Assembly: GCA_009192285.1 (NCBI GenBank)
Contig: CM018608.1
Location: forward strand, 1,320,201 to 1,384,200
Direction: 5' to 3'
Length of the DNA stretch: 64,000 bases
From: Morchella semilibera
Lineage: Eukaryota > Ascomycota > Pezizomycetes > Pezizales > Morchellaceae
The translations under genes were made by a program, and so were the position numbers. Within the stretch, counting starts at the first letter, position 1, and each line of letters starts with the position of its first letter. Shown piece by piece: positions 24,517 to 36,730 of the stretch. Under the pieces are notes generated by a model that was given only the letters and a program-made list of their open reading frames with translations, had not been told where the DNA came from and did not search any database.

Positions 24517-24690
24517 TACAGTACCAAAAAAGCGGGTGTATCTAGTACCTTATCTGTTAGAATACCATGACACTCCGGTATTGCTACAGCATTGCTATGG
24601 TATAATGGCCGAAATTCCGATTTAATTCGGAAGTTTTTCACGATACCGTATTGCTATGGTATCTATTACATCCCCTTTTTTGGTACTGTA
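24517..24690. mobile_element. Family-A MITE-like element, copy 2 (174 bp)
   Basis: Terminal inverted repeats TACAGTACCAAAAAAG.GGG at left and the complement CCCCTTTTTTGGTACTGTA at right. The interior carries CTAGTACCTTATC and AGAATACCAT near the left end and a smaller inverted repeat around TTCCGATTTAATTCGGAA. It lies 6 bp from the family-B element, which suggests nested or preferred-site insertion. Confidence 0.75.
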
Positions 24691-24805
24691 GTTTAGAACA
24701 CTCCGCGGTGGCTATGGGCCTATATGTTCCCAATAGTCTCCGGTTTTAATAGATTCTTTAAAGTACATGTACATCGGCTTACATACATGTATATATACAT
24801 GTAAA

Positions 24806-24873
24806 TGTATGTACACATTGCTTACATGTATGTACACATTGCTTACATGTATGTACACATTGCTTACATGTAT
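24806..24873. repeat. 21-bp minisatellite, about three copies
   Basis: Unit TACATGTATGTACACATTGCT repeated in tandem three times with almost no change (the first copy has one altered base). It contains the TACATGTA palindrome that is scattered over the window. Confidence 0.85.
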
Positions 24874-24888
24874 CCTTTAAACTTTAAA

Positions 24889-24956
24889 TACAGTACCAGA
24901 AAAGGGGATGGTATTCTGGCGGATAAGGTACTAGATAAACCCCTTTTGGTACTGTA
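24889..24956. mobile_element. Family-A element, short deletion derivative (68 bp)
   Basis: Both terminal repeats are present (TACAGTACCAGAAAAGGGG and CCCCTTTTGGTACTGTA). In reverse orientation the inside matches the left part of the 24517 element: TATCTAGTACCTTATC, then AGAATACCAT. It looks like a copy with most of its interior deleted. Confidence 0.7.
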
Positions 24957-27900
24957 TGTAGCTCCAGATAAGCCTGTAACATAGATCATCAGCTCCAAAC
25001 TCACTCGACTTACTGTTAGCAAGTGTTTCCTCTCTTAGGGCGGCGGGGGATTGATTACTCGCAAAACGAGATGCTCGGGGTCAATCCTCGCCAAGCCTTC
25101 TGGTCCTGCAGGCCTGCCGTAGATACTGGTTAGGTTACTTTATGTGACGTATACTTACTATAGCTATGGGGAAGCATAAATGGCGTGACAACCTATATTC
25201 CTAAGCAACATAAATACCTCTTTCTATCTCGCGCGTCATCCAATAGTTTGGTCTTGTACCAGCCATTGGAGCACAACACGCCTTACAGTACCTCTCCTCC
25301 CAATCTTTACGCTTCGATATCTCGTTTCCAGTATTTGAGCTGATGAGGCCCCAGACAGCTGATAGATAACAGCCATTGGAAAAGCAACGAGTCATATCAT
25401 ATCACTCGATAATCTATCTCTGATGATAGTATCTGTGGTTAACTTGCCTGATTGTATGACCTCTCGATTATAAAGACCTTTAGACAACCATGAACTGACA
25501 AGGGCTTCAGGTCTACATAAATATATCCTATAATTGGCTATTCTCAACAGGCCCTAAGAGTCCTTGGACCCATCGACATTCAAATCCACGGGCTGCTCGA
25601 AAAAAGCAAGCTGTAATGCTACACATCGTATCATCGACAACTCAGTCTTTGGCCCCGCTCGAAATTCAATGGTTATGTCATTGGCAATACCAGAATCTCT
25701 CTATGGCCTACGCAGGGTTCAAAGAGTAGCTACGAAGCTCATAATACGATTATGGCCGACTCCGCCAAAAGGATATCCATTCTAAGGGTAAAGGTTTGCC
25801 CTAATTATAAAGGTTCACACTTTGTAAAATATAGCCTCTGGTCCCAGGTGTACCCCATCGGAAGAGTTGACTATAGTACCTCTGCGGTAACATTCCCGCC
25901 CTGAAAAAGCCACCTTCTCATATCTCTGGAGCCTAGTCCGTACAGAGAGGGAGGGTAAAGCAAGGTTGATTGCGAAAGATCGGCAAAGCTGTCCACCGAT
26001 TACTCGGCATCTCTAAAGCCGCTCCCGGAGAAAAGATCCGATTATGCGCACTCTACGTGTATGCTCTCCGTGCGTACTTTTCGTAGGTATCAGAATATTA
26101 TAGATATGTACCCAGGTTTTGAGAGCCCTGCTAACCGAGGGAAATTAACCGACCCAGATGGAAGGGCAGTCCCTACCTACTATATTAGCCAAAGCCTGTA
26201 ACATTCGCAAGTGGTGAATGATCTATCTGGATATAGGCTGGGATCTAAATTACAACCAACTCAACTCTATGCGTGCGTAGGACGCCTCAAGTTAGGCGGT
26301 TGCTCGTGGTTTCCCCGGCCAACCCGGAATCGAGTTAGCTGCCGATGTGAGAAGGACGATCTCTCACAACGCAGAATCAGAATCATAAATTCACCTATTA
26401 AATACCAGGAGAGAGAAGACAAGGGGGGAAAGTCCTCTCCCGTCACTATCCGGCTCCTATACGGGTCAGACAATATATGGTTGTGGTACATATATATCCT
26501 TGCTGTGGAACCCAACATTACTTTATGTTCGAACCCCTCCCGCTAATTCTCCGTCCAAGAAATAATTATTCAAAGGCTAGAAATGATGGCCCCTATAGTT
26601 AATATATCGAACCCAAGACTTAGACTACCGTAATTAATAATTCTTAGTTAAACATGGGGCAGGTGTGTTGCAGGCACAAGTCACAATTAATCACTCGAGC
26701 CTGGTGTAATATGTAAGTGGTATCGAATATTGAGACTTGTATTATGTGCACGGATGTATATGAGCTTAGAAAAAAAAAACAGATATATACTTATATACGA
26801 GCATGTAGCTACATGTGCTTCTGGGGTCTTAGGGTCTACGAATCGTGAAACTGATATTCATACTTGAACCCTGTGTTCTTTTCGCCGAGTGCACCAGCAC
26901 CACCGCTGATGACAGACTACAATATACTCGTGCCACAGGGTCGACGGGATACGGTGTAAGAATAACAGCTACTCAAAACCAAACTTTGTTCCACTCTCTA
27001 GCGAGTAGTAGGGACTATACCGTGCCCCCCAAATATAGCAGGCATGACTAGCCTATCAAAACACTAAATGTATATATGTAGTCATCACTCTGAACGACAC
27101 GCACATAATACCCATAGGTAGGTACATGTAAGTACGTATGTACTCTACCCAAAATCGACTCTTCTTGGTGATGGGTACTTTAACGGGTTAGCACTTTATG
27201 TATACATGTACTGACCGAGTGACATGTCCTGCTAACCTAAGTAGATCTATCACTGTACTTCTTTCCCGTGCCTAGTGCCAGGCCACCTCTTTGCACATCC
27301 TCATGAAGATCTATACCTCATCCTAGATAGAGTGAGTATAGGACATGACATGTGTATTCTTTCAGCTCCAGACAATTGTAAAGACGGCCGCAAAGTTTTG
27401 GACTGGAAAACAGATGTAATCGCATTACTAGCCCCCCCCCCCCCAGTGGATGTTCGCATACTAGAGTAATCATGTTAGCTAGCCCTCAAGACATCTTTCC
27501 TGACTATATGCAGGTATAGATCCTAAGGAAATTTGTTTAATTGATCAATGATATTCACAAGGATCACTTTGACCTAGCTTGATCCAGAGGCCAAAGACAC
27601 CGGAGTTTCCCGTTGCCGACTAAGCCGCAAAAAAAAAAAATTTAAATAATAGATAAAGGCGGATAAACAAATTCGAAATAATCCGGCTAATAGTTTTCAT
27701 AGATGATTGGATAGCTGTCTTTTTCGGATAATTTCTAAAAGCCAACAGTACGAAGCTACATCATTACTGATGTACGGCGAAGTCGGAGTGATGTGTACAG
27801 ATGAACAGAGGAGATAATTATCCCGATTACTGCATATTTCTTCACCCTCCTCCCCAGGCCAAATATCAAGATGTATGAACATTTCGTAAGGAGAGTGACA

Positions 27901-28488
27901 CATAAGAATATGAAAAGGGTAAATACAAAAGTAGACCGTACACTAACTACATGTGTCATCTGTATCTGAGACAACACATAAATATTCACAGTTGGTGAGG
28001 AGGCGCAGTATATGGCCGCTGAAGGGTCAAATCTCTATTCAAAGCCGATGTTGAAGCCGGGTCACGGTTGGGGCCGGCGCGGTCCCCCGCCCTGTGCCGC
28101 TGTTTCCCATCTCGAGTACCTTGATTGATTAGAAATTAAACATTAGTAGTTTCTCTAATATACCTTGCGTTCCTGTGATAAGCAACATACAGCCTTTACT
28201 CAGATCGCTTTCGACTCCTTCACCCCGGAACCGACTAAAGTCTGTCGATAGATGCCAAAAGCGTAGAGTCCTGTTGTTCCACCTTGATTCTCCTGGATGC
28301 CGTGGCGATGATTGGCTTGCTGCTTCACGCTCCAACATTGCCCATGCCATGTAACCTTGCTATTTACAGTTAGCGTGATCAACCTCCAAGTTCAATAACC
28401 ATATGAGTATTTCACTTACACCTAAAGGCTGTGGAAGAGAGTTTGGGTCGTGCACGTAGTATACCCCGTTCACCAACTGAAAATTTTA

Positions 28489-29013
28489 TCAGAATAAATT
28501 TCTTCTAAAATGAAATTTAGAGAGGAGACCCACTGTACGGGGCTGCTCTGGTCGTGATCGCTCTAATACGGAGGCGTATGTAGTGTTTGTGGTTTTGGGA
28601 TTCTGAATGCTGACGTTTCTTGGACAACTTATGTCATTATTTAGTTGAGATGCATCACTATTTGCCTGAGATGACAATATATAGCTATCAGGAGCGGTGG
28701 CAGTGGTTGCTGTTTGAATATCAAAAGACTCTGTCGCGGATTGTAAAGTAGGTCCACTTCCTACGTCTGTAGTATCCACAATAGGGTCGCCGCCTCTAGA
28801 AGGGCTTTTTCTTTGGGGTCGTTTCTTCGACCGCTTTGCCCAGCCTATATATACTGCAATCATCAGCTGCTACTCCCTTAAATGTGCCTGACTGGCTTCT
28901 GGGGTGGTGAGCTGAGATTCTTGAGCCCGCAAAGGAACCAAACAAGCAGCAAAGAGATCCGAGGACGGTCGCTCTTGGAAGGAAATGAAGGAGATGTCTT
29001 TACTACCGGTCAT
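28489..29013 (-). pseudogene. Doubtful gene or gene relic with one in-frame TAG
   Basis: A 175-codon frame opens with ATG at 29013 and reads MTGSKDISFISF, PSSDLFAACLVPLRAQES and, after a single TAG at 28872-28870, QLMIAVYIGWAKRSKKR, then a Ser/Thr-rich tail to 28489. Both sides look coding in the same frame. A 62-nt intron-like stretch GTACAG...TTTTCAG could remove the 3' end, and further coding-like pieces occur at 28380-28440 and 28200-28370. Upstream coding-like fragments (29150-29230, 29350-29465) may belong to it. I cannot build one intact product. It may be a pseudogene, a gene with unusual splicing, or a stop read-through case. Function unknown. Confidence 0.3.
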
Positions 29014-32000
29014 AGATTAATAGAAGCCTTCAAAGAAAGCATATGTACCAAAAACTACTAGAGGATTTCGGATAGTGCACCAAGCAAACAGATCCACGCT
29101 GAGGTGTATGAAGAGATTTGTGTACTGGAATTAAAGAGGATACGCAGGGTCTTACTTCCTAGTTTTAAAGGGTTGGGGCTGTTGAACATAATTATGAAAG
29201 TCCCACCCACCTTCATCCGGGGCAGGCAGGCTAGCTGCATGTCTTAGCAGCAGGGATACCACTACTGCATGTCAAGATCAGAAACTCCGGTGGTGATATG
29301 CAACGGACCTCTTCTGTGGAGTAAAAGAGAGGTTGGTGGGGTCTGACAGGAACGTTATTGACGAGGCGAACTAATGCAGCTGACTATTTCTGGCCGATAT
29401 TCAATAGCCCGGGTTGGGGGCCCGACTGCCCGGATCGACGAAGTATGCGAACATTCACTTGTGTACGACATTTGAGATAGATATTTCTTTTGGTTTTCAG
29501 CAAGTCAGATATTCATCATACACTGTGCGTGCGTTCATGTAAATCCACTGTAAGGGTTCAGGGACGCTCAATGAGTGTTTTTTGTTGTTGTTGTATCTTT
29601 AATTGTGGCCCATGAGTTCGTCCAGGGGGACAGGAAGCCAATTGGACAATCGAGATGGTTTATGCAGTTCAATGGCCAATTGCACATAAGGAGACATGCA
29701 AGAGTGCTTTTTGAGAGGAATTGCGGTTCACGTTGTTTGACTGGCGCGAGTTCCTGCAGCACAACCGGGCACGCACTGATGATAAATATTCCATTTCTAC
29801 CCTGTTGCGTATGTGGGGGAAAACAGTGGTGAGAGTGCATGTTTTACATGTAGGTACTCTGGGTTTATATTGTAGGCAGTTGTTCCGATTCAACGTAAGG
29901 TAGCGCGGCATCCCGGGGCTCCCCAGGTAAAGATAATGTAAGACTGACACAGACGCAGCGGAACGTTTCTCGCTTAAACCAAGTTCCCGGACCTCTCAGT
30001 ACTATTAGATACCCGGCGGATAAAGACACTCCTGATGTCTTGACGAGACGGGGGCAATGGTAAAAAGGTTAACTTGAGGGGCACAGTTCAAGGACGCCAC
30101 TTCCGCCGTGAGGGACCATTTCCTGGATAACCTTGTAGAATTGTCACGCAAAGGGCGCATGCGTTCGCAGAGGTCCTGATTTGAAAGATGCCTCCATTGG
30201 GTTCTACATGTACCGCTGGGTGTAGGTAGTAGGTCTTGGTGCGTCCTGATGAGTGAAACAAGCCAGCTCAGAATATGCAGAGAAGGATAATGATGGTGTA
30301 TTGGATACAAGGAAAAAACCATGTCCTCATACACACGATGATAAGCGTGTTCTCAAACCACTTGTCCATGATACATGTGTACATGTCGGTATGTGTGTGT
30401 CTTCCCCAGGTTTGACCTGATTTTCAGCTATGCCTTTTGGTACACGTAACGCTATGCTACATGTAGTACTACATGCGCTCAGACAGGCAAGTACTACATA
30501 AGTACATGTATACATGTATGTACATACGTGATATACATTTAAGAACATACACCTACGTCTTGTAGGTAGAACAGTACTTCTAATCATCTTTCTTACATCT
30601 ACACTGGTGCTCATAGATTTATTCAAAACATCAATGTCACCAAACCCATTGTACCACCCCTAAGCCGTAAGTTATATACATATATGCACCCAACCAGGTG
30701 CGTTGATCATGTATTTGAAGGTTATTATAGGGGGAGTGTATGAAAACCGGGATGTCGGAACTCCAATTTGTGAAACGGTCCATTCTTCAGCACGGGGAGG
30801 GAAGCCCGCAAGTTGGGGGGGGGGGGTAGGAGCTGATCTGTGGGGCCCCCAGGAATCCCGAAAGAGTGTTACCAAAATAACTATATGTAGAGTATACCCC
30901 CCCCCGCAAACCCTCTGAGTCGCTTCACCCTAGTCTGTGCCCCTACAAATGCAGTGGTGTATGTGGTTTATAGCCGCGAAAACCCCCGCTTTGCCCTGCA
31001 TGCCATGGTTACTTCATGTCGAGAAAGCTTGACGAAACGTTGTTGTGAGTCCTTAAGAGGGAGTTTCTAAGCGTAATAAACGGATAGTCACCTGCTGAGA
31101 TTTAAGAGAAGCAATTCCGTAAAGGCACTGATAAATTGTGCCTGAAGAATACGCACGTGCCCGATCTAATGAAATTTTTCTAAAATTTATACATTTTGTG
31201 GTACACGAGAACACACCAAGATTTTCATGATTACAGGCATCATACGTCTGGTGATACATGTTAACTCCAAACATGTAATTACATGTACACTGACAATTAG
31301 AACGAGTGATATTACATGAGTGTGGGACGTTTTCGCCTTGTGATAAGTATTCGAGGTGTACGTATTAAGGACTTGTCTTTTCCGTTCGAGCCAATTGCAC
31401 AGAAAACATTTGTCCCAACCCTTTATCACTACAGTAGTGATTGGGTAGGGTTGAAGGGGTATATATTGCAAATGAGTACATGTATATACACATCATGCAT
31501 CGGGTGAAACCCTAGCCGTGGAAATATCTTCCAAGCCAACTATGACCGTTTTTTTCTTTCCCCCATAAACAAAAGAAAAAAACGTTTAGCCACGTTTCTT
31601 CTCCCGGAAATTTTATCTCCTAGCTACCAAGATCCTAGATCATGCCTTAATAGCTTGATGTTAGTAGTACAACCTCGACTGAGTGCTACACATGAAACAC
31701 TAATTAGAGCCACTTAAGATAATGAACGAGAAGCTAGCTTATTAATTGGGTCTGAGCTAGAGTACCCACAAGATTTCTGTCCAATATCTTCTTTCCACAT
31801 GTTTTCAGCTATGCGACTTTCTAAATATCGTACGTTAAGAGGCCTTTTGAATGATTCCAATACAATGTTGTTCACAACACGCCTGCAGGTATGCAAAGGT
31901 GAGCCCAGAGATCAGAGCGTGTCTTCCCGAACCTAGATGGAAGATAAGACCTCAATTGAGCTCCCCGGACCCAGGCGGATGTAGTTCAGGCCTGCGGGTT

Positions 32001-33772
32001 GTACCCAATAAAATCATATGGTTTAGATAGACATGCATAGCTGTTTTACAACTAATCCCACAATGGTATCGTCGCCGTCAAGAATTTGGAATATAGGAAA
32101 AGAAATATTCCGAGCATTACAATGGAGGGCTATCCCTACGTGGCAAGGCATGAGATACCATTAGTACGTACGGAAGAATCAAACGGAGACGTAGCTAGTT
32201 TCCACAGTAATCGTCGCATTCCCCAGATCATGCCTCCACTCCATGCTATCAGGACAATCTGGGGAAGCACAAGATCGTATTTATAGCTGCTTAATCACCG
32301 TTGAACTCTGTGTCACGTTAGACAGCAGCAAACAAGCAGTATTTAACGTTGAGTATGGCGAAAGGTTAACCTTCTCATTAGGTTTCATTTTTAAGGCGGC
32401 ACAATCGATCGCCGTTTGGTGAACCCATCAAATAGAAATGGCGCATTTAACCGACTGATCGCCCGCATCAATCCTTAGTCCCATGACTTTTTTTCTTTTT
32501 CTCTTTTGGGTCTGATGTTCCAGCATCGTTATTCGTTCTCAATGTGTACCGAGAAAATAATCATTGGCACCAGGAGTACCTTAAGATAAGAACATATTGC
32601 AGATATCAAAGCCGCATCATTTATTACCTGGCCAATCCGCAGTCAATCGGACTAGGTGGGGGTGGCTCATGATCATTGAAATCTCGTAGCAAAGTAATTA
32701 GATGTCCTGAGTTCAATGAATAGCTTATGTAGTTGCGGAGATACCAGTCATGTTACAAGCCCGTTGTGCCAACAAGATTCGTTTTTGCTGAAGACCCTAG
32801 TTAAAAAAAAATTCTAACTGGGGTTAAATCAGAAGTTTATATTGTTAGACCTAGTAAAGTGTATAGTCGTCTCTTTTTTCTCCTGGGAGCCACGATTGAA
32901 GGCAAAGTTAGGTTAGTGAACCGTCTAGTTTATAGCGGTTACCAGGTAGTAACTAACCGTACAGCTGTTTTAGAAACATACTTAATCATTACCATATGGA
33001 AAGTGAATTTCTTATGAATTCAAAGATGGGGAATTCTATGACAGTTTCGGCGCCCGTAATCACTAATTGTCACTCGATCATCACTCATACATGCATCTTG
33101 ATTTTGGGCTTCCAAGGTCAAGGATGTGTGTAGCTAGTTGGACAGAAAGCCACAATGGTAACGGTAATGCATTCATTCGATCGGCAAAACTTGCGTATCT
33201 AGGTATGCATATGCTATGGCCGCTACTTGCTACCTGTAAATTCAGGTAGGTTAATAAGGCTGGTCTCGAAAGGATACAAAGAATACAAAGGAAAAACATC
33301 ATAAGTCCTGAGTGAAACGCTCATTATACAAATTGGAAAGTGAAAGCATATGAAAATTGGAACAGTAAAAGAAACCCCACCACCATACCCAGGAAACACT
33401 TTTGATATCCAGCAACCTACCGCCCAAATAATACGCCATCGTTCAACATCAAGAATTAAAAGGGAAATCAAAGAAAAAGATCCAGAAACGAAAGGATAGC
33501 GCAAGAACAAGCCTTTTAGCTCAATACAAGCGGAGTGATATACAATAACAATATAAGACTAAAAGCATGAGATAAGAAGACATCGACCAATCAACTCACC
33601 CAGCATTGAGACATACATACATGAATTAAAATTAGTATCAAATGAAAGGATACGAATACCTTTGCGAGATATTGAGAAACAGTAAAGAGAGATTGTTGCA
33701 GTTCATGAAAGAAGGTTCAAGAGATGTGAGAGTAAGCCTTTTTAAAATCTTCCGGACGGTCCTCCAACCACC
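29014..33772. other. Gene-poor region
   Basis: About 4.7 kb with no gene I can support. Contains TACATGTA clusters (30460-30540), homopolymer runs near 30818 and 30896, one CGAGTGATA copy (31303-31311) and a 13-bp inverted repeat of T-rich/A-rich arms at 31547-31584. ORFs up to 109 codons show no domains. Confidence 0.5.
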
Positions 33773-36730
33773 TCAGGCCTTTGCAGCAGAGTCACCAACC
33801 TTCCACAAAACTCTCCCTCCAGCTGCAGAGCCCACACCTTTCTTTCGGCGGGTAATTTCAAGGCCGTTCCCACCATGACCAAACGTGCGGAGAACACTTT
33901 CCTCCCATTGCAATGTTTCATAACCGGGACTCTTGTCATCTGAAAGAGCTGCTGACATAGATAAGTCGGATAAGTGGTCGTCAACAATCCCAAGGTCATT
34001 TTTTTCGCTACAAATGCTAAGCCTCCTATTTTTTTCAACCTTGAAACTGTACTTCCGCCGCCTTTCTCTTTCATGAACGACCGCCTTTGCAATGTCGTAT
34101 TTTTCGAATTCTTTCCAATTGTTGGCCTTCACACCAAAACCATCATGCTCTAATATGGTTCTCAGCAAGCCAAATGGTACGCTCACCAAGATAGTGGAAT
34201 AAGCCTGTCGAATTTCAGCTAGCCCGCTAAATCCCCTATCTGAAGGAGAAATTGGAGTACTGATTCCAGTTGAAGAGTGGTTGGGCATGCCGGGAAAGCG
34301 TATGAGATATTTGCTTGTGGATGCTCTGGGATCGAACTTGAAAGGCTGCGGTAAATTTTTGATGAGGAACGCGACGGCCTCATCGAGCAAATTCTTTGCA
34401 AAAACATCATATCCTGTACTTGGTTCGTTGATATCGTTGGCTGATGCCTTAGTGTTATCAACCCCACTCGCGTGAAGTGCAAAGTCTAAAAGCCTCTCTA
34501 GCGCGCCGCCTTCCAAACGCATGCCCCACCTTCTGATTCCCAATACACCTTTCTCTATAATTTCATCAATTCCTAGTAAGGTACCAGTAGCTAGCAATGC
34601 AATACTTCTATCCAGCATTCGGACCTCTTCGCTTTTCCTGCTTTGCATGATGCTCCCAAGAGAGATTGGCTCGGTTGTCTTATTGGTCTCTTGGTGAATA
34701 CTTTCTTTTTCGGAACGATTGGTGCTGTCAAGAGGGAGACCTTTCCCAAAATCATCCGCTTTCTCGGTACTTTCTCTGGTCCATTCAAAGGTTCTATGCT
34801 TCGAGTGGCTAGGATCCAAATACGCGTCAAGTTCCCAATCTGCGCCTCCGTACAACCAGCGTAGTGAAAGCAAAAAGCTATCGCGAGTGATGTTCATGTC
34901 GTTTGTCTCCAATAAAACAATAATCTTTCGGCTCGATGTGACTTTCGTTTTCCGTCCCGTTTCCACCTCACCAGCACACGACACCCCAGTGTCCTTCAAA
35001 CCCTTTAAGACCTGTTCCTCGTTATTCTTGGTCTGTTCTTCAATAAGGCGGGCCAATTTTGTTGATCTTCCCAATATAAAAGAGTGTGCGTTAAATTCTT
35101 CGGAGTTCCAATCACATGTCCCACCAGTTTGATTCACTGATAATCTCACATCTGACAACCTGTCGCACAAATAGTAGCCCAAAGAATATGACCGTAGTCT
35201 ATGGGCTGCCGCGGACCCTTCATCAGGTGCCTCGAAATTGGATCTGCGAGGCCGCCCCACTGAAGACTCGAAACTGTTAGGTCCCCTGTTTTGATTTCCA
35301 TCTGAATGCATTCCACCATGGTGACCCATATTCAAACCAGGACTAGATAATTCAGCAGGTAGCATCATGTTTCCATTTGGCATACCGTTGTACTGCTGGT
35401 CACTGTCGGGTGGAAAAAACGAAATGTTGCGGAGAAGCGGGTTACTCTCAATTATACTAGTTTGCCTAGGTTTGTTTTCCTGTGATGCAATTAATGCACT
35501 TTCGAAAGTGCGATCTTCTTGAGGATGATGTTCGTTTGAATTATGGAAATGCACTGCATGCTCATGAGGTGGGGGTGGGAAAACAGACATGTGGTGCTGA
35601 TTTTGCAGGTCAATGTGTACTGGGAATGGGTGGGTTGGGGTAAATGGTGTTTGAGGGTTTGTGCTACCGCCTCTTTCGGAGGTTTGACTTGAGTTATCGA
35701 ATACGCCATGCGGTCTGAAAGGAGGTGGTGGTGCAAACATTGTACCTGTGTTTGGGGGAGTCATGCTGCTTTGAAACGGGTAGGTTTCTTGGGGGCCCTG
35801 GGCAATAAAGCCTTGATGATGAAAAGGCATGTGATGAAGGTGGGGGTGTGGCGGTGGGGGTGGTGGAAGAGCGTAGGACGGATATCCATCAGATAATTGG
35901 CCATTATGAATTGGTGTTTCATTGCCATTTGTAGTATTCAGATTTCTATTAGGATGGAAACCATTTTCTTGGATGTTCTCATAGAAATTTGGGTGTGGGA
36001 ATGATAGGAAATTAGGTTGAGGGACCATCTCTGATCTCATAGCGTGAGGATAGGCATGTTCCGCACGAGTTTTCAGAGTTGCCGAATCGTTACTATCTTG
36101 TGATTGCAACTCTGTTTTGGCTTGCTGGGATGAGGTGGTCTGGTCTCCCGGCTGAACGCTAATTTCTTTCGAATCTAAACCATAGCTTATCATAGAAGGA
36201 GCCTGATCGACAAAGGGTCTAGTCATTACTTCGGCGGGAGGAGTGATGGGAGTAACAGGAGGCTGATGGTGATGGACGGGAGATGCCGCCACTTTAGGTT
36301 TTGAAGCAGGTGCAAGTTCAGTCATCACCGGTTCGCGGCGTGCGGCGGGGGGTGACTCGGCCTTTGTCATTGTAGTAGATGAGTACGCCCTCTTTGCCAC
36401 GGGAGAGTATGAAAAACTCCCAGAACCAGCAGTTTCCTTACCCCCAGTAAGCACAATAGGTCCTGTGTCCCTGGGAAGAGGTTTTCCAGGAATTCCAGGC
36501 TTGGGAGGGAGGCTTGCATGTCCTTGAAGCCCGCTCCCACGGCCAATCCCTTGGGCGGGGAACTTTCTCAGTTGTTTCTGATGATGGGCCATTGGAAGGG
36601 CCGGTAAGATCGAGATTATAGGACGGATTTGAGACGGAGGAGGGCGTGGGGGGAGCGAAGATGGTGATGAACTAAGGGAAGAGGAGGATGGGAGCTGTGA
36701 CTTTGGGGGAGTAGGGGGGAGTTTGTCCAT
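33773..36730 (-). CDS. BTB/POZ-like domain protein with disordered N-terminus, 985 aa
   Basis: Single-exon ORF of 985 codons. Residues 1 to about 510 are low complexity: Pro/Ser-rich at the start, then His/Pro/Asn/Gln-rich with many HH and PPPPP stretches. From about residue 515 a BTB-like fold is suggested: LCDRLSDVRLSV, then FNAHSFILGRSTKLARLIEE (the H.f.L..S..F pattern of BTB cores), strand KIIVLLETNDMNITRDSFLLSLRWLYGG (the position of the conserved LR.LYg motif), and an extended helical C-terminus with LLATGTLLGIDEIIEKG, typical of the region after BTB. Such proteins often act as adaptors for Cullin-3 or as transcription cofactors; the role here is unknown. The start ATG 36730 follows an AT-rich upstream region. 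The gene is certain, the domain call moderately so. Confidence 0.85.
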   Translation of the reverse strand: MDKLPPTPPKSQLPSSSSLSSSPSSLPPRPPPSQIRPIISILPALPMAHHQKQLRKFPAQGIGRGSGLQGHASLPPKPGIPGKPLPRDTGPIVLTGGKETAGSGSFSYSPVAKRAYSSTTMTKAESPPAARREPVMTELAPASKPKVAASPVHHHQPPVTPITPPAEVMTRPFVDQAPSMISYGLDSKEISVQPGDQTTSSQQAKTELQSQDSNDSATLKTRAEHAYPHAMRSEMVPQPNFLSFPHPNFYENIQENGFHPNRNLNTTNGNETPIHNGQLSDGYPSYALPPPPPPHPHLHHMPFHHQGFIAQGPQETYPFQSSMTPPNTGTMFAPPPPFRPHGVFDNSSQTSERGGSTNPQTPFTPTHPFPVHIDLQNQHHMSVFPPPPHEHAVHFHNSNEHHPQEDRTFESALIASQENKPRQTSIIESNPLLRNISFFPPDSDQQYNGMPNGNMMLPAELSSPGLNMGHHGGMHSDGNQNRGPNSFESSVGRPRRSNFEAPDEGSAAAHRLRSYSLGYYLCDRLSDVRLSVNQTGGTCDWNSEEFNAHSFILGRSTKLARLIEEQTKNNEEQVLKGLKDTGVSCAGEVETGRKTKVTSSRKIIVLLETNDMNITRDSFLLSLRWLYGGADWELDAYLDPSHSKHRTFEWTRESTEKADDFGKGLPLDSTNRSEKESIHQETNKTTEPISLGSIMQSRKSEEVRMLDRSIALLATGTLLGIDEIIEKGVLGIRRWGMRLEGGALERLLDFALHASGVDNTKASANDINEPSTGYDVFAKNLLDEAVAFLIKNLPQPFKFDPRASTSKYLIRFPGMPNHSSTGISTPISPSDRGFSGLAEIRQAYSTILVSVPFGLLRTILEHDGFGVKANNWKEFEKYDIAKAVVHERERRRKYSFKVEKNRRLSICSEKNDLGIVDDHLSDLSMSAALSDDKSPGYETLQWEESVLRTFGHGGNGLEITRRKKGVGSAAGGRVLWKVGDSAAKA

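Larger units (their letters stand above)
23420..28488. other. Gene-free region with nested small elements
   Basis: About 5 kb. The left part (23.8-25.0 kb) is a cluster of MITE-like elements and a minisatellite, listed separately. From 25 to 28.5 kb no gene is supported: ORFs of 60 to 110 codons (for example 25201-25395 minus, 25564-25785 plus, 26211-26546 plus) have no recognisable domains. Long C and A runs lie near 27433 and 27630. Confidence 0.5.

Noticed and set aside
25564-25785. Possible degenerate retroelement fragment
   Set aside because: Only vague resemblance; no conserved reverse transcriptase motif found on either strand.
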